Notes: generated from the letters alone by a model not told the origin. A stretch of 48,206 bases of DNA from Fibrobacterota bacterium (GCA_023436145.1 JAEZKP010000005.1:1-48206); one strand, 5' to 3'. Shown: positions 25,731-35,213, counted from the stretch's first letter. Program-made: numbers and translations.

Positions 25731-27068
25731 TTGTCCAGGCGATTTACATTTAAAGGTGGAATTCATCCGCCACACAGCAAAGCTCAGACAGAGAGTCTGT
25801 GTATCGAGATATTCCCTGCCCCAGGCAAGGTAATTATTCCATTACAACAGCATATTGGGGCACCTGCGAAACCGGTGGTTAAACGCGGAGACCGGGTAAG
25901 CATAGGGCAGCTGATAGGTGAAGCTGGTGGTTTTGTATCTTCTCCGGTGCATTCATCAGTTTCTGGAACTGTTCTCTCTATAGGTCCTTTCCCCCATCCG
26001 ATGGGAAAGCATGTTATAGCGGTAGAGATAGAAAACGACGGCTCCGATCAAAAGCAGGCATTTGATTCATTGGATAAACCCTGGAGGGAAGCAGCTCAAG
26101 GGGAGTTGATTCAGAAAGTTCAGGCTGCAGGAATTGTAGGTATGGGAGGAGCGAGTTTTCCCACGCATGTGAAACTATCACCTCCAAGCAACAAACCCAT
26201 TGATATTCTTATTATAAATGGTGCTGAATGTGAACCATATCTGACTGCTGATCACCGTTTGCTTCTTGAGCGTACCGAAGATTTTCTTACCGGTGTACTG
26301 ATTCTCAAAAAAATTCTGGGTGCCAAAAAATGTTTTATCAGCATTGAAGAGAATAAACCTGATGCAATCAAGTTGATAGCTGATCAGCTATTAAAAGGCG
26401 ATTATAAAGATGTGACATTAGCCAGACTTCAGGCAAAATATCCTCAGGGAGGTGAAAAACAGCTGATAAATGCGGTAACCGGCCGTTCTGTACCATCTGG
26501 TGGTCTGCCGATGGATGCCGGTTGTGTTGTTCAGAATGTAGGTACTGCGTTAGCTGTGAGAGATGCGATCCTTGATGGTTCTCCGTTATATGAACGTGTA
26601 GTGACTGTAACCGGGCCTACTGTTAAGAATCCTAAAAACCTTCTGGTCCGAATTGGTACACCGATCCGATCACTTTTGGAGGCATGTGAAGCCGATCTGA
26701 AAGCTACCCGCAAAGTGATAATGGGTGGTCCGATGATGGGTATCGCACAATCGGATCTTGATGCTCCGGTAATCAAGTCCACTTCAGGGCTTTTAGCTTA
26801 TGATAAAGTGCAACCTGGTCTGAGGGAGTATCCCTGTATCAATTGCGGACAATGTGTAAAAGTCTGTCCGATCCATCTGGTTCCTTCAAGACTAGCCAAA
26901 TTTATTGAAAAAGAAAATATCGACGAAGCAGTGCAATGGAATGTCATGGATTGTATGGAGTGTGGTTCCTGCTCTTATGTTTGTCCCTCAAAGATTAACC
27001 TGGTGCATTTTATGAAATTGGGCAAATTTTATGTTCAAACAAAACGTGCGGCAGCAGCCAATAAATGA
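25731..27068 (+). CDS. rnfC: Rnf electron transport complex subunit RnfC
   Basis: The 445-residue protein has a barrel-sandwich N-terminus, the NADH/FMN-binding core with GAPAKPVVKRGDRVSIGQ, GIVGMGGASFPTHVKL and INGAECEPYLTADH, and two C-terminal 4Fe-4S motifs, CINCGQCVKVCP and CMECGSCSYVCP. It is the peripheral NAD-binding subunit. The start is a TTG at 25731 with GGGAG 6 nt upstream. No ATG fits the conserved N-terminus FKGGIHPP. First gene of rnfCDGEAB. A weak TTGACT box at 25615 may belong to the promoter. Confidence 0.96.
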   Translation: MSRRFTFKGGIHPPHSKAQTESLCIEIFPAPGKVIIPLQQHIGAPAKPVVKRGDRVSIGQLIGEAGGFVSSPVHSSVSGTVLSIGPFPHPMGKHVIAVEIENDGSDQKQAFDSLDKPWREAAQGELIQKVQAAGIVGMGGASFPTHVKLSPPSNKPIDILIINGAECEPYLTADHRLLLERTEDFLTGVLILKKILGAKKCFISIEENKPDAIKLIADQLLKGDYKDVTLARLQAKYPQGGEKQLINAVTGRSVPSGGLPMDAGCVVQNVGTALAVRDAILDGSPLYERVVTVTGPTVKNPKNLLVRIGTPIRSLLEACEADLKATRKVIMGGPMMGIAQSDLDAPVIKSTSGLLAYDKVQPGLREYPCINCGQCVKVCPIHLVPSRLAKFIEKENIDEAVQWNVMDCMECGSCSYVCPSKINLVHFMKLGKFYVQTKRAAAANK

Positions 27069-27093
27069 TTTTTCATAAGGAATCGATAGCAAA

Positions 27094-28173
27094 ATGATAA
27101 GTCAGACCATCACAAGTACTGAAACCGGTGAAAAGAAGCTGGTGACTAGTGCTGAGCTTTCTCAGACTCAGCTCAATTTATCATCATCACCCCATATCAG
27201 GCACACTCAAACCGTTCCTGATATAATGAGGTGGGTAGTAATAGCCCTTTGTCCGGCACTTATAGCCTCGTTTCTCTTTTTTGGCTGGCGGGCAATATTC
27301 CTGACTTGTGTTTCCGTAATTTTTGCGGTTTTAACCGAATATCTGATTGTCCGGTTAATGAAGATGCCAAACACTACTGGTGATTTCAGTGCTGTAATCA
27401 CCGGTATCTTATTAGCATACAATGTCTCCCCATCACTGCCCTGGTGGATGGTGGCTTTAGGTTCCATTTTCTCGATTGGTGTTGCCAAAATGACATTCGG
27501 GGGATTGGGTTCCAATTTTATCAATCCGGCACTGGCTGGTCGTGCATTTCTGATGGCTTCTTATCCGGCAGCCATGACCAGTTGGACTATACCTGAGGGA
27601 ATCATTAAGGGAACACTTTCCGGATTTGACGGAGTGACAGGTGCAACACCGCTTGCTTATTTTAAAAATGCGGTAGCCGATGGCTCATTTGCAAACCTCA
27701 ACTATCAGGAAGTGCTGCAGAATCTCTTTATAGGGAATATCGGAGGTTGTATCGGTGAAACATCAGCCATTGCACTCCTGATAGGAGCAATCATCCTCTG
27801 GTATAAAAAAATAATCGGTTTCAGGATTCCTGTTGTTTATATAGGAACAGTGTTCCTTCTTTTCTGGCTGTTTAACGGAACCGGAAACCTTTTCACATCC
27901 ACTGCAGTTTTCATCCCTCTATTCCAGATCCTATCTGGTGGACTATTCCTGGGTGCATTCTTTATGGCAACAGATATGGTTACTTCTCCTATAACTCCAT
28001 CAGGAAAACTTTTTTTCGCTTTGGGATGCGGCCTTCTGACCTTTATCATAAGAAAATTTGGAGGTTACCCCGAAGGAGTTTCCTATTCGATTCTTATTAT
28101 GAATCTTTTTGTTCCTCTGATTGAAAGATACACCAGACCGTCAATTTATGGAAAGGTGAGAAAACGTGGCTGA
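27094..28173 (+). CDS. rnfD: Rnf complex membrane subunit RnfD
   Basis: The 359-residue protein has eight to ten membrane segments and the FMN-attachment motif TGATPL (about residue 190), where the Thr would carry covalent FMN by a phosphoester. The N-terminal region SSPHIRHTQTVPDIMRWVVI is standard for RnfD. It lies 25 nt after rnfC and overlaps rnfG by 8 nt. Confidence 0.95.
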   Translation: MISQTITSTETGEKKLVTSAELSQTQLNLSSSPHIRHTQTVPDIMRWVVIALCPALIASFLFFGWRAIFLTCVSVIFAVLTEYLIVRLMKMPNTTGDFSAVITGILLAYNVSPSLPWWMVALGSIFSIGVAKMTFGGLGSNFINPALAGRAFLMASYPAAMTSWTIPEGIIKGTLSGFDGVTGATPLAYFKNAVADGSFANLNYQEVLQNLFIGNIGGCIGETSAIALLIGAIILWYKKIIGFRIPVVYIGTVFLLFWLFNGTGNLFTSTAVFIPLFQILSGGLFLGAFFMATDMVTSPITPSGKLFFALGCGLLTFIIRKFGGYPEGVSYSILIMNLFVPLIERYTRPSIYGKVRKRG

Positions 28174-28819
28174 TATTATAAAATTAACGGTTGTCCTCAC
28201 GATTGTTTCGGTAACTGCGGCCCTGGCGATCGCATTTACCAACTCCAAAACAAAAGATAGGATTCTGGCTCAGAACCAGATTACTGAAAAAAATGCCTTA
28301 CAGCAGATTATGCCGCCAAACAGTGAGATTACTGAAATGCACTCCAGCTCTGAGGGATGTCCGTCTCAGTACTGGAGTGCCAAAAAAGATGGCCAGGTGG
28401 TTTATGCTTTCAAAATTGCCAGCAGAGGCTATGCTGGAGATATCCAATATCTGGTTAGTGTAACAAGTGATGGGAAAATTATGGGGATGAACATCCTGGA
28501 ACAATCTGAAACTCCTGGTTTAGGCGCGCGGGTTTCTGAGAGTATCTCCAAAAAGTATATCTGGAATGGTTTGTTTGGGAAAAAGGAGCAGGGTCTTAGC
28601 TGGTTCACCAAACAATTTGAAGGTATCGATATAACCAAAAGCATTATTATCGAAAAAACAGCTGGAGAATGGCATAAACTGGATAATCAAAAAAGAGAAG
28701 AACTGCTATCTAATAACAGTATAACTGCGATAACCGGCTCCACTATTTCAACCAGAGCAATAACAGCTGGGCTTGAAAAACAGGCTCGTGCTTATCTGAA
28801 TGCTTTACAGGGAAGTTAA
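28166..28819 (+). CDS. rnfG: Rnf complex FMN subunit RnfG
   Basis: The 217-residue protein starts with GTG at 28166 inside the end of rnfD. It has one N-terminal membrane helix (VVLTIVSVTAALAIAF) and an FMN-binding domain with GYAGDIQYLVSVTSDGKIMG, ETPGLGARVSE and the terminal TGSTISTRAIT, a variant of the S(T)GATxS flavinylation motif. It would face the periplasm. Confidence 0.94.
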   Translation: MADIIKLTVVLTIVSVTAALAIAFTNSKTKDRILAQNQITEKNALQQIMPPNSEITEMHSSSEGCPSQYWSAKKDGQVVYAFKIASRGYAGDIQYLVSVTSDGKIMGMNILEQSETPGLGARVSESISKKYIWNGLFGKKEQGLSWFTKQFEGIDITKSIIIEKTAGEWHKLDNQKREELLSNNSITAITGSTISTRAITAGLEKQARAYLNALQGS

Positions 28820-28820
28820 T

Positions 28821-29420
28821 ATGCTCAAAGAAGAATTAAAACGTGGTATAATCACAGAAAATCCGCTTCTTGTTCTGGTACTGGGTTTATGCCCTTCGCT
28901 GGCAACCAGCACCTCTGTTCAAAATGGATTCGGGATGGGCATGGCGGTAACATTTGTGCTGGCCTGTTCAAATGTGATAATCTCTCTTATCCGCAAAGGT
29001 ATTCCGGACAAAGTCCGTATACCCTGCTTTATTGTGGTAATTGCCGCATTTGTAACGATGGTTCAGTTGCTTATGAAATCTTATCTTCCTGCTCTTGATA
29101 AGCAATTGGGAATATTTGTGCCATTGATAGTAGTAAACTGCATCATTTTGGGTCGTGCTGAAGCTTATGCTTCGAAAAACAATCCGTTTAAATCTTTTAT
29201 AGATGGCATAGTGATTGGTTTAGGGTTTACTACTTCACTTTGTCTGCTAAGCATCATACGTGAGATTCTTGGAAGTAATAAACTTATGGGGTTGAATTTT
29301 TTCCCCGGTTATAATCCTATGACTGTTTTTATACTGGCACCGGGAGGTTTTTTCACCATTGCCGCAGTTATGGCACTGGTTCGGTATATGGGTAATCGCA
29401 GGAAAGGTGTAAAAGCATGA
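28821..29420 (+). CDS. rnfE: Rnf complex membrane subunit RnfE
   Basis: The 199-residue protein has six membrane helices, the N-terminal GIITENPLLVLVLGLCPSLA and FGMGMAV, typical of RnfE. ATG 28821 lies 1 nt after the rnfG stop with AGGGAAG upstream, and was chosen over an upstream in-frame start within rnfG. The stop overlaps rnfA by 4 nt (ATGA). The conserved Cys in GLCP contributes to the buried iron site shared with RnfA. Confidence 0.95.
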   Translation: MLKEELKRGIITENPLLVLVLGLCPSLATSTSVQNGFGMGMAVTFVLACSNVIISLIRKGIPDKVRIPCFIVVIAAFVTMVQLLMKSYLPALDKQLGIFVPLIVVNCIILGRAEAYASKNNPFKSFIDGIVIGLGFTTSLCLLSIIREILGSNKLMGLNFFPGYNPMTVFILAPGGFFTIAAVMALVRYMGNRRKGVKA

Positions 29421-30040
29421 GTAACCTTGCCAATCTTATTTCAATTTCAATTGGTGCAGTTTTTATCAACAACTTTATCCTCTCTAAGTTTCTGGGTTTG
29501 TGCCCTTTTTTTGGAGTATCCAAGAAACTTTCCAGTGCTACCGGAATGGGGATGGCAGTAGTATTTGTGATGGCAATAGCATCCAGTTTTACCTGGGTGA
29601 TTAACAAATTTATACTTATTCAGTTTGATGTGGCTTATCTGCAACCCATAGTGTTTATACTGGTGATAGCCGCACTAGTGCAATTGGTAGAAATGGCCCT
29701 GCAGAAATATTCTCCATCTCTTTACGAAGCATTGGGGATATATTTACCTCTGATTACCACCAACTGTGCAGTTCTGGGTGTGGCATTAATAAATACCGGT
29801 GTAAATACTTTTACCGGTGAACCTTATACTTTTTTTGAAAGTTTATTAAACGGTGTGATGTCTGGTGTTGGTTTCATGCTGGCACTGCTTTTAATGGCCG
29901 GATTGAGGGAAAAACTTGAACTCTCCAATATTCCAAAAATGCTGGAAGGTCTTCCTATATCTTTTATTACAGCAGGACTGATGGCTTTAGCATTTCTGGG
30001 GTTTGCCGGTCTTAACTTCTTCTCGCCTGTCGGAGGGTGA
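29417..30040 (+). CDS. rnfA: Rnf complex membrane subunit RnfA
   Basis: The 207-residue protein is all membrane helices and has NNFILSKFLGLCPFFGVSKK and ITTNCAVLGVAL, the two half-motifs with the Cys residues of the intramembrane 2Fe-2S centre. It is homologous to RnfE, and together they make the pseudo-symmetric core for ion and electron transfer. Four-nt overlap with rnfE. Confidence 0.96.
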   Translation: MSNLANLISISIGAVFINNFILSKFLGLCPFFGVSKKLSSATGMGMAVVFVMAIASSFTWVINKFILIQFDVAYLQPIVFILVIAALVQLVEMALQKYSPSLYEALGIYLPLITTNCAVLGVALINTGVNTFTGEPYTFFESLLNGVMSGVGFMLALLLMAGLREKLELSNIPKMLEGLPISFITAGLMALAFLGFAGLNFFSPVGG

Positions 30041-30041
30041 T

Positions 30042-31052
30042 GTGGATATTGTTATTCCTTTACTTATAGTCGGTTCAATAGGTGCATTCCTTGGTGTAGG
30101 TCTGGGGTTTGCTTCCAAAAAGCTTTTTGTGCATGTCGATCCCAGAATACCAAAAATTCTGGAAGTGCTCCCAAATGCCAATTGTGGTGCATGTGGTTAT
30201 GCAGGATGCAGTGGATATGCAAAAGCTGTTGCAGAAGGGAAAGCCTCGCCTACCGGATGTATTCCGGGAGGATCAAAATGTGCACATGCAATTGCAGATT
30301 TGCTCGGAGTAGCTGCTTCTACTGAAGAACCACAGATGGCAGTAGTGCATTGTAAAGGTGGAATTAAAGAGGCTGCAGAACGGGCAGTTTATAATGGAAT
30401 CCAGGATTGTAACGCAGCTACGCTAATCGGCAATGGTTCTAAAATCTGCCAGAATGGATGTCTGGGGTTGGGTACATGTGTAAGGGCTTGTCCTTTCGAT
30501 GCCATTTTCATAAATGATAATGGGATTGCTGAAGTCGATCCTGAAAAATGCACCGGTTGTGGTAAATGCGTCAAAAGCTGTCCCAGAAAAGTGATCTCAA
30601 TGATTCCAAAGGTGCATAAAATTTTTCTTGCCTGCTCCAATCATGACAGAGGGGCTAAAGTGAAAAAATATTGCTCTGTCGGATGTACTGCCTGCACCTT
30701 ATGTGTCAAAGCTACTCCATCAGGTGCAATCACTATGGAAAATAATCTTCCTGTACTGGATTATACCAAAGATGAAAATTTTATTACTGCGGTCTACAAA
30801 TGCCCGTCAAACTGCTTCACAGATCTGGTCAAGATCCGATCAAAAGCAAATATCGACACCAAATGCGATGGTTGCGGGTTATGCGTTACTGTCTGCCCGG
30901 TTGCCGGAGCAATAAATGGAGAAAAAGGGCAGCGGCATGTTATAGACAAAGAAAAATGTATAGGCTGCGGAATCTGTCTTAATATTTGTCCTCCTCATGC
31001 TATTTCTTTATGGGGTACCGGCTTACAGCCAAAACAGGCACGAATGGCTTGA
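30042..31052 (+). CDS. rnfB: Rnf complex ferredoxin subunit RnfB
   Basis: The start is a GTG at 30042 with GGAGG 5 nt upstream and one base after the rnfA stop, giving 336 residues. An N-terminal membrane anchor (IVIPLLIVGSIGAFLGVGLG) is followed by a 4Fe-4S domain, NCGACGYAGCSGYAKAVAEG, then five ferredoxin-like motifs: CLGLGTCVRACP, CTGCGKCVKSCP, CSVGCTACTLCVKATP, CDGCGLCVTVCP and CIGCGICLNICP. The third of these has Thr where the last Cys is expected, so that cluster may be altered. RnfB receives electrons from soluble ferredoxin. Last gene of the operon. Confidence 0.95.
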   Translation: MDIVIPLLIVGSIGAFLGVGLGFASKKLFVHVDPRIPKILEVLPNANCGACGYAGCSGYAKAVAEGKASPTGCIPGGSKCAHAIADLLGVAASTEEPQMAVVHCKGGIKEAAERAVYNGIQDCNAATLIGNGSKICQNGCLGLGTCVRACPFDAIFINDNGIAEVDPEKCTGCGKCVKSCPRKVISMIPKVHKIFLACSNHDRGAKVKKYCSVGCTACTLCVKATPSGAITMENNLPVLDYTKDENFITAVYKCPSNCFTDLVKIRSKANIDTKCDGCGLCVTVCPVAGAINGEKGQRHVIDKEKCIGCGICLNICPPHAISLWGTGLQPKQARMA

Positions 31053-31128
31053 GTACAGTCACCAGGAGTGTGACAGTTGAGTAGTAGATGTGAGCTATAA
31101 CCCAGGTATTTTATTACTTCTGAAGTGT

Positions 31129-31163
31129 AGGAATCCATTCCGATTTCTTGTGTGTGGATTCCT
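31129..31163 (+). terminator. Hairpin after rnfB, possible transcript end
   Basis: AGGAATCCA (31129-31137) pairs perfectly with TGGATTCCT (31155-31163). There is no T-run after it, so termination would be weak, or it may protect mRNA. Confidence 0.4.
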
Positions 31164-31317
31164 TACTGTGAAACAATGAAGGATATGAGACGAAGGGCTT
31201 GGCTCCCAATTTGCTGCAGTTTTTTTCCCCGTTTTTTTATTACTTCAGCTGATCTTCTTAACTCTCAGCAATTCAACAGGTAATCACTCTGCCACAACAA
31301 CTTGGGTAACATTTCCC

Positions 31318-31346
31318 TTGACACACAACCCATTGTTGATTATACT
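31318..31346 (+). promoter_or_regulatory. Near-consensus sigma70 promoter
   Basis: TTGACA (31318-31323), 17-nt spacer, TATACT (31341-31346). The start of transcription would be near 31353, giving a 44-nt leader before the small Cys-rich gene. Confidence 0.8.
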
Positions 31347-31396
31347 TTATATCATAACTGATACACTGGTAATCAACCACTAATCAGGAGTTAACG

Positions 31397-31612
31397 ATGC
31401 AATTTCTAAAAGTATCCTGTACACAGTGCTCACATTATCAGGAATGTTCACAAAAGACAAGGTTATTTGTTAATTATTGTGGTTCAGATTTAAAGAGAGT
31501 GCAGGAGGATGTTCGAAGTGCAGTAATTGAATGCAGAAGCCGCAGAGGTTCTCTTTTCACCAAAGGATTTAAAATTCAACTGCAACCACTTACAGCCAGA
31601 CAAGCGGCATAA
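31397..31612 (+). CDS. Small cysteine-rich protein, 71 aa
   Basis: The N-terminal part VSCTQCSHYQECSQKTRLFV-NYC has four spaced Cys (C-x2-C-x5-C-x10-C) suited to a zinc or Fe-S site. The C-terminal half is basic (IECRSRRGSLFTKGFKIQLQ). AGGAG lies 9 nt before the ATG, and a near-consensus promoter precedes it, suggesting strong constitutive expression. I do not recognise a named family. Small zinc-ribbon regulators or RNA-binding proteins look similar. Confidence 0.75.
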   Translation: MQFLKVSCTQCSHYQECSQKTRLFVNYCGSDLKRVQEDVRSAVIECRSRRGSLFTKGFKIQLQPLTARQAA

Positions 31613-31715
31613 CCCGGTAAATCCTTAGAATTGTTTGCACTTATTACCATACCATGATATAATTTACCGCTGTAAGAACATTTAATTTGTCACAATTTTC
31701 GCAGTAACATTTTTC

Positions 31716-33992
31716 ATGCTTACAGGGTTATTGGTGAGAGACATTCTCTGCTTTTTTTTTCGTTTTTTTCTGACCAGCGGTATCCTCTTACTTATTTCTG
31801 GTTGCGCCATCACCCGCTCTTCCAGAAATTCGGCTTCAGTCGATAATTCGGAGTCCTTTGTCATTACCACTAATGTCGATGCTCCGGAGATGATTTCAGT
31901 TCAATATAATGATATTACCGGCAACCCATCGGAGCTTATCAGTGTAGCGAAAACGCTTTGTGATGGGCAGAAATATCTGGAAGCAGATTCCGTTTTAAAA
32001 ATCGCACTGGAAGCTGTTGGGGAGCTCAGTTCTGATTCGGTTTCTTTTGAAGGTTACCTTGACGAAATTCTGGCTATCTATACAGAAATTATGCCTTCAG
32101 ACTTTCAGATACCTGATGAAATCATCACTCTGGTTAATGAACAGAAAATGTTTAAAGCTCTGGATTCCATAAACTTCACTTCTGTCGACAGTAATTTCAT
32201 GCAGAGTCTGCTATGTGGAAAATCCACTGTTTATAACCTGCCGATAGCCTGGAACGAGCGGGTCATGCGTGCCACCTACTATTACCATAAAAACCGTAAA
32301 AGCACAATTGATCACTGGATTCCCCGGGCAAGCCAATACCTGGCCATTATGAAAAGTATTCTGACAGAGCATGGGCTTCCTGAGGATCTGGCATACCTTC
32401 CTCTTATAGAGAGTGGATTCAGACCAAAAGCATATTCACATGCACACGCTTCCGGTATCTGGCAGTTTATTCCATCCACTGGAAAGGTTTACGGATTAAG
32501 GAATAATTACTGGCTGGATGAGAGGCGCGATCCGCTGAAATCGACAATAGCAGCAGCGCGGTATCTTAAAAAATTATATAACGAGTTTAATGACTGGCAT
32601 TTAGCTCTGGCTGCCTATAATTGCGGTGAGGGTGGTCTGGCCAGAGCAATCTCCCGCAGCAACAGCAGAAATTACTGGGATCTTAGTCTTCCCCGTGAAA
32701 CAATGAATTATGTCCCCCTTTTTCTTGCTGCTCTGACCATAGCAAAAAACCCTTCCTGTTTCAACCTTGAGAAGCCTTCAGATTCAGCCACATTCTCGTT
32801 TGACACTGTCAGAATAAGCGAATGTCTGGATTTGAGGGATATTGCAGAAGGGATAGGTGTAAACTACGACACATTACGTACGTTTAACCCTCATATTCTT
32901 CACTGGTGCACACCACCGGACATGAGCAATGTTCTTCTTTACCTGCCGAAGGGCTACTCACAAGCATTTAAAGACTTTCATGCCACAATTCCAGACTCCA
33001 GAAAAGTAAAATGGTACAGATATAAGATAAAAAACGGAGATAATATTGGAAGCATAGCCAGGCATTTCAAGGTTCCGGTGGAGCCGATCCGGTCCATAAA
33101 TCGATTAAAGGATACCAGGATCATAGCCGGCAAGTATCTTTTCATTCCTATCCCTGTGAGCAGATCCACTCCTGATGAGGAGGTTATTCAGGAAACGGTA
33201 AAAAAACAACCTCCCGCGAATGATCCAGCAATGAACAATGGAAAGAAAATAATTTACCAGGTGAAAGCCGGAGATTCGGTTTGGCGAATCTCTGAGCTTT
33301 TCGGAGTCTCTCCTGACCAGATCTGTTCATGGAACAATTTGAATGATAATGCAGGGATTAGAGTCGGGCAGTTATTGACTCTCTACCAAGCTCAGAGCAG
33401 TCTGAAGCCTGGTAATAATCAAAATCCCAAACCTTCTGAAGGTCAAATGGAATATAGGGTTCAACCTGGGGATACTCCTTCGTCTATTGCCCGAAAGTTC
33501 TCCATGAGTGTGGATGAGCTGCTGCTTTTAAATAATCTGGATAGTAAAAGTCCAGTCATCTACACCGGCAATTATCTGATTGTAAAAAAACCGGTTGATA
33601 GTGTCTCTCAAAACACTTCAGCTCCTAAAAAAACTTCCGGTGATAGCCGTTCAACGAGATATCAGGTCTCTACAGGTGAGACTCTCTATGGAATTTCACG
33701 TCTTTTCTCAGTCTCGGTTCAGGAGCTTCGCAAATTAAACGATCTGGATGAATCATCTGTCATCAAAGCCGGAGACACACTTCTTATTCCTTCCGGTTCT
33801 TTACAAAAATCATCCGGTCTGGAAGAATCTGCTGTAGTGTTTTATGAGGTCAAACAAGGTGATAACCTGTGGAGAATAGCAAACTCTTTTGGGATTACAG
33901 TGCAGAGTCTCTATAAATACAACAATCTTAACCCGGATTCAGTCCTGATGCCGGGAGATACCATAAAAGTGGTCCGTACAGGTGAGCTGTGA
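31716..33992 (+). CDS. mltD: Membrane-bound lytic murein transglycosylase with LysM repeats (MltD-like)
   Basis: The 758-residue protein starts with a lipoprotein signal ending LLLISGC, so lipidation at that Cys is likely. A helical segment follows, then an SLT domain (about 200-350): LAYLPLIESGFRPKAYSHAH with the catalytic Glu near 231, ASGIWQFIPSTGKVYGL, and ALAAYNCGEGG. The C-terminal part has at least five LysM modules, starting with YKIKNGDNIGSIARHF (about 435), YQVKAGDSVWRISELF, YRVQPGDTPSSIARKF, YQVSTGETLYGISRLF and YEVKQGDNLWRIANSF, preceded by a degenerate one. It cleaves peptidoglycan glycan strands to 1,6-anhydro ends. ATG 31716 has no ribosome-binding site; GTG 31734 with AGGG upstream is an alternative. 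Its stop overlaps the sppA start. Confidence 0.92.
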   Translation: MLTGLLVRDILCFFFRFFLTSGILLLISGCAITRSSRNSASVDNSESFVITTNVDAPEMISVQYNDITGNPSELISVAKTLCDGQKYLEADSVLKIALEAVGELSSDSVSFEGYLDEILAIYTEIMPSDFQIPDEIITLVNEQKMFKALDSINFTSVDSNFMQSLLCGKSTVYNLPIAWNERVMRATYYYHKNRKSTIDHWIPRASQYLAIMKSILTEHGLPEDLAYLPLIESGFRPKAYSHAHASGIWQFIPSTGKVYGLRNNYWLDERRDPLKSTIAAARYLKKLYNEFNDWHLALAAYNCGEGGLARAISRSNSRNYWDLSLPRETMNYVPLFLAALTIAKNPSCFNLEKPSDSATFSFDTVRISECLDLRDIAEGIGVNYDTLRTFNPHILHWCTPPDMSNVLLYLPKGYSQAFKDFHATIPDSRKVKWYRYKIKNGDNIGSIARHFKVPVEPIRSINRLKDTRIIAGKYLFIPIPVSRSTPDEEVIQETVKKQPPANDPAMNNGKKIIYQVKAGDSVWRISELFGVSPDQICSWNNLNDNAGIRVGQLLTLYQAQSSLKPGNNQNPKPSEGQMEYRVQPGDTPSSIARKFSMSVDELLLLNNLDSKSPVIYTGNYLIVKKPVDSVSQNTSAPKKTSGDSRSTRYQVSTGETLYGISRLFSVSVQELRKLNDLDESSVIKAGDTLLIPSGSLQKSSGLEESAVVFYEVKQGDNLWRIANSFGITVQSLYKYNNLNPDSVLMPGDTIKVVRTGEL

Positions 33993-34867
33993 AAAATCTC
34001 CAACGCCTTATAATCATTATCATATTACTTTTGCCTGTTGTAATTGGTATTGTGCTCATTTCCGGAGCTCATAAAGTAGTCCCGTCTGCTTCCCTTAAGA
34101 AACTGGGATTAGTAAGAATTGAGGGGGTAATTATGAATTCGGAAAACATAATTAAACAATTAAACTCTTTCAGAACAGATAAAAGTATTGCAGGAATTAT
34201 AGTGAAAATAGATTCCCCTGGAGGTGGGACTGCGCCCTCTCAGGAGATTTTCAGTGAGGTTTTACGCATAAGAGAGGAAAACAAACCGCTGGTTGTAAGC
34301 ATGAGTAATGTAGCTGCATCAGGGGGCTATTACGTGGCCAGCGCAGCCAGATGCATCTTTGCAGATCCCGGCACCATCACCGGCAGTATAGGGGTGGTTT
34401 TAACCATTCCCTTGTACAAAGATCTTGCTGAAAAGATTGGTGTTCAAATGCGCACCTTAAAAGCTGGAAAATTCAAAGATATTGCCAACCATTACCGTCC
34501 TATGTCTGATGGTGAAGAGAAGATTGTCCAATCGCTTCTTGATGACACTCATAATCAGTTTATAGATGATGTATCCAGAGCAAGAGGAATTGATCGCGAT
34601 TCGATTAAAAATCTTGCTGACGGGCGCATTTTTACCGGCAGACAGGCTCAGGCTTTGGGACTGATTGATTCACTGGGAGGTTATCTGGATGCCTTATCCT
34701 ATCTTCGCCAAATAACCGGTGCCGGGCCAAATGCTCGTATCGTCGAACAAACTGAAAAATTTGCGCCCATTCGAGAGTGGTTAATTGAAGGGATAGTACG
34801 TGTTTTTCCCCAGTTATACACATATCTTGCCCCCTGCAGCGCCAAATATCTTCTGAGCCTCGATTAA
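33989..34867 (+). CDS. sppA: Signal peptide peptidase SppA (short form)
   Basis: The 292-residue protein starts with GTG in a GTGA overlap with the transglycosylase stop, which indicates coupling. A single N-terminal membrane helix is followed by one S49 domain: IVKIDSPGGGTAPSQEIF, MSNVAASGGYYVASAA with the catalytic Ser near 110, SIGVVLTIPLYKDL, and MRTLKAGKFKDIANHYRPMS with the catalytic Lys near 160. It degrades cleaved signal peptides in the membrane. The 36-kDa form is normal for this length and works as an oligomer. Confidence 0.95.
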   Translation: MKNLQRLIIIIILLLPVVIGIVLISGAHKVVPSASLKKLGLVRIEGVIMNSENIIKQLNSFRTDKSIAGIIVKIDSPGGGTAPSQEIFSEVLRIREENKPLVVSMSNVAASGGYYVASAARCIFADPGTITGSIGVVLTIPLYKDLAEKIGVQMRTLKAGKFKDIANHYRPMSDGEEKIVQSLLDDTHNQFIDDVSRARGIDRDSIKNLADGRIFTGRQAQALGLIDSLGGYLDALSYLRQITGAGPNARIVEQTEKFAPIREWLIEGIVRVFPQLYTYLAPCSAKYLLSLD

Positions 34868-35009
34868 TTATTGAATAATTGTCGAATTTTGCAAAAAAAG
34901 CAAATTACACTGGCCAAAAGTGGTTGTCAGGAATAATATTAAATGTGGAAAATTAAGGTACATCTCGTGTTACCGACATCATCTATTATATATCTTGTAA
35001 GGAGGAATC

Positions 35010-35192
35010 ATGAGCATTCAGAATCTTTTGGACGAAGTAGAAATTCTCAAGCAGGAATACGAAAAATTCGAACGTGGTAACAAGTCTGCTGGTACACGGG
35101 CTCGCAAAAGCCTTCAGAATATAAAAAAGATTGCTCAGGACCTTCGCGTAGCAATTCAGGATTCCAAAAAAAGTGAAACTGAAGCAGAATAA
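35010..35192 (+). CDS. Hc1-like histone family protein, 60 aa
   Basis: The protein is helical and has FERGNKSAGTRARKSLQNIK-KIAQDLR, matching the Hc1-like family seen in Bacteroidota and relatives ('K.AG.RARKAL..lK.laqElR'). An acidic tail SKKSETEAE follows. AAGGAGGAA before the ATG is a perfect ribosome-binding site, and a terminator follows, so it is a high-expression monocistronic gene. It is probably a nucleoid-associated or histone-like protein. DNA binding is inferred from family. Confidence 0.85.
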   Translation: MSIQNLLDEVEILKQEYEKFERGNKSAGTRARKSLQNIKKIAQDLRVAIQDSKKSETEAE

Positions 35193-35213
35193 AACCAGCA
35201 TATATGATACATT

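Larger units (their letters stand above)
31053..31396. other. 344-bp region after the Rnf operon
   Basis: It holds a hairpin (31129-31163) that may end the rnf transcript, and a strong promoter near the 3' side (31318-31346). No other gene seen. Confidence 0.5.

Noticed and set aside
34868..35009. Strong promoter for the Hc1-like gene
   Set aside because: Several TTG-containing hexamers exist, but none has a matching -10 box at proper spacing.
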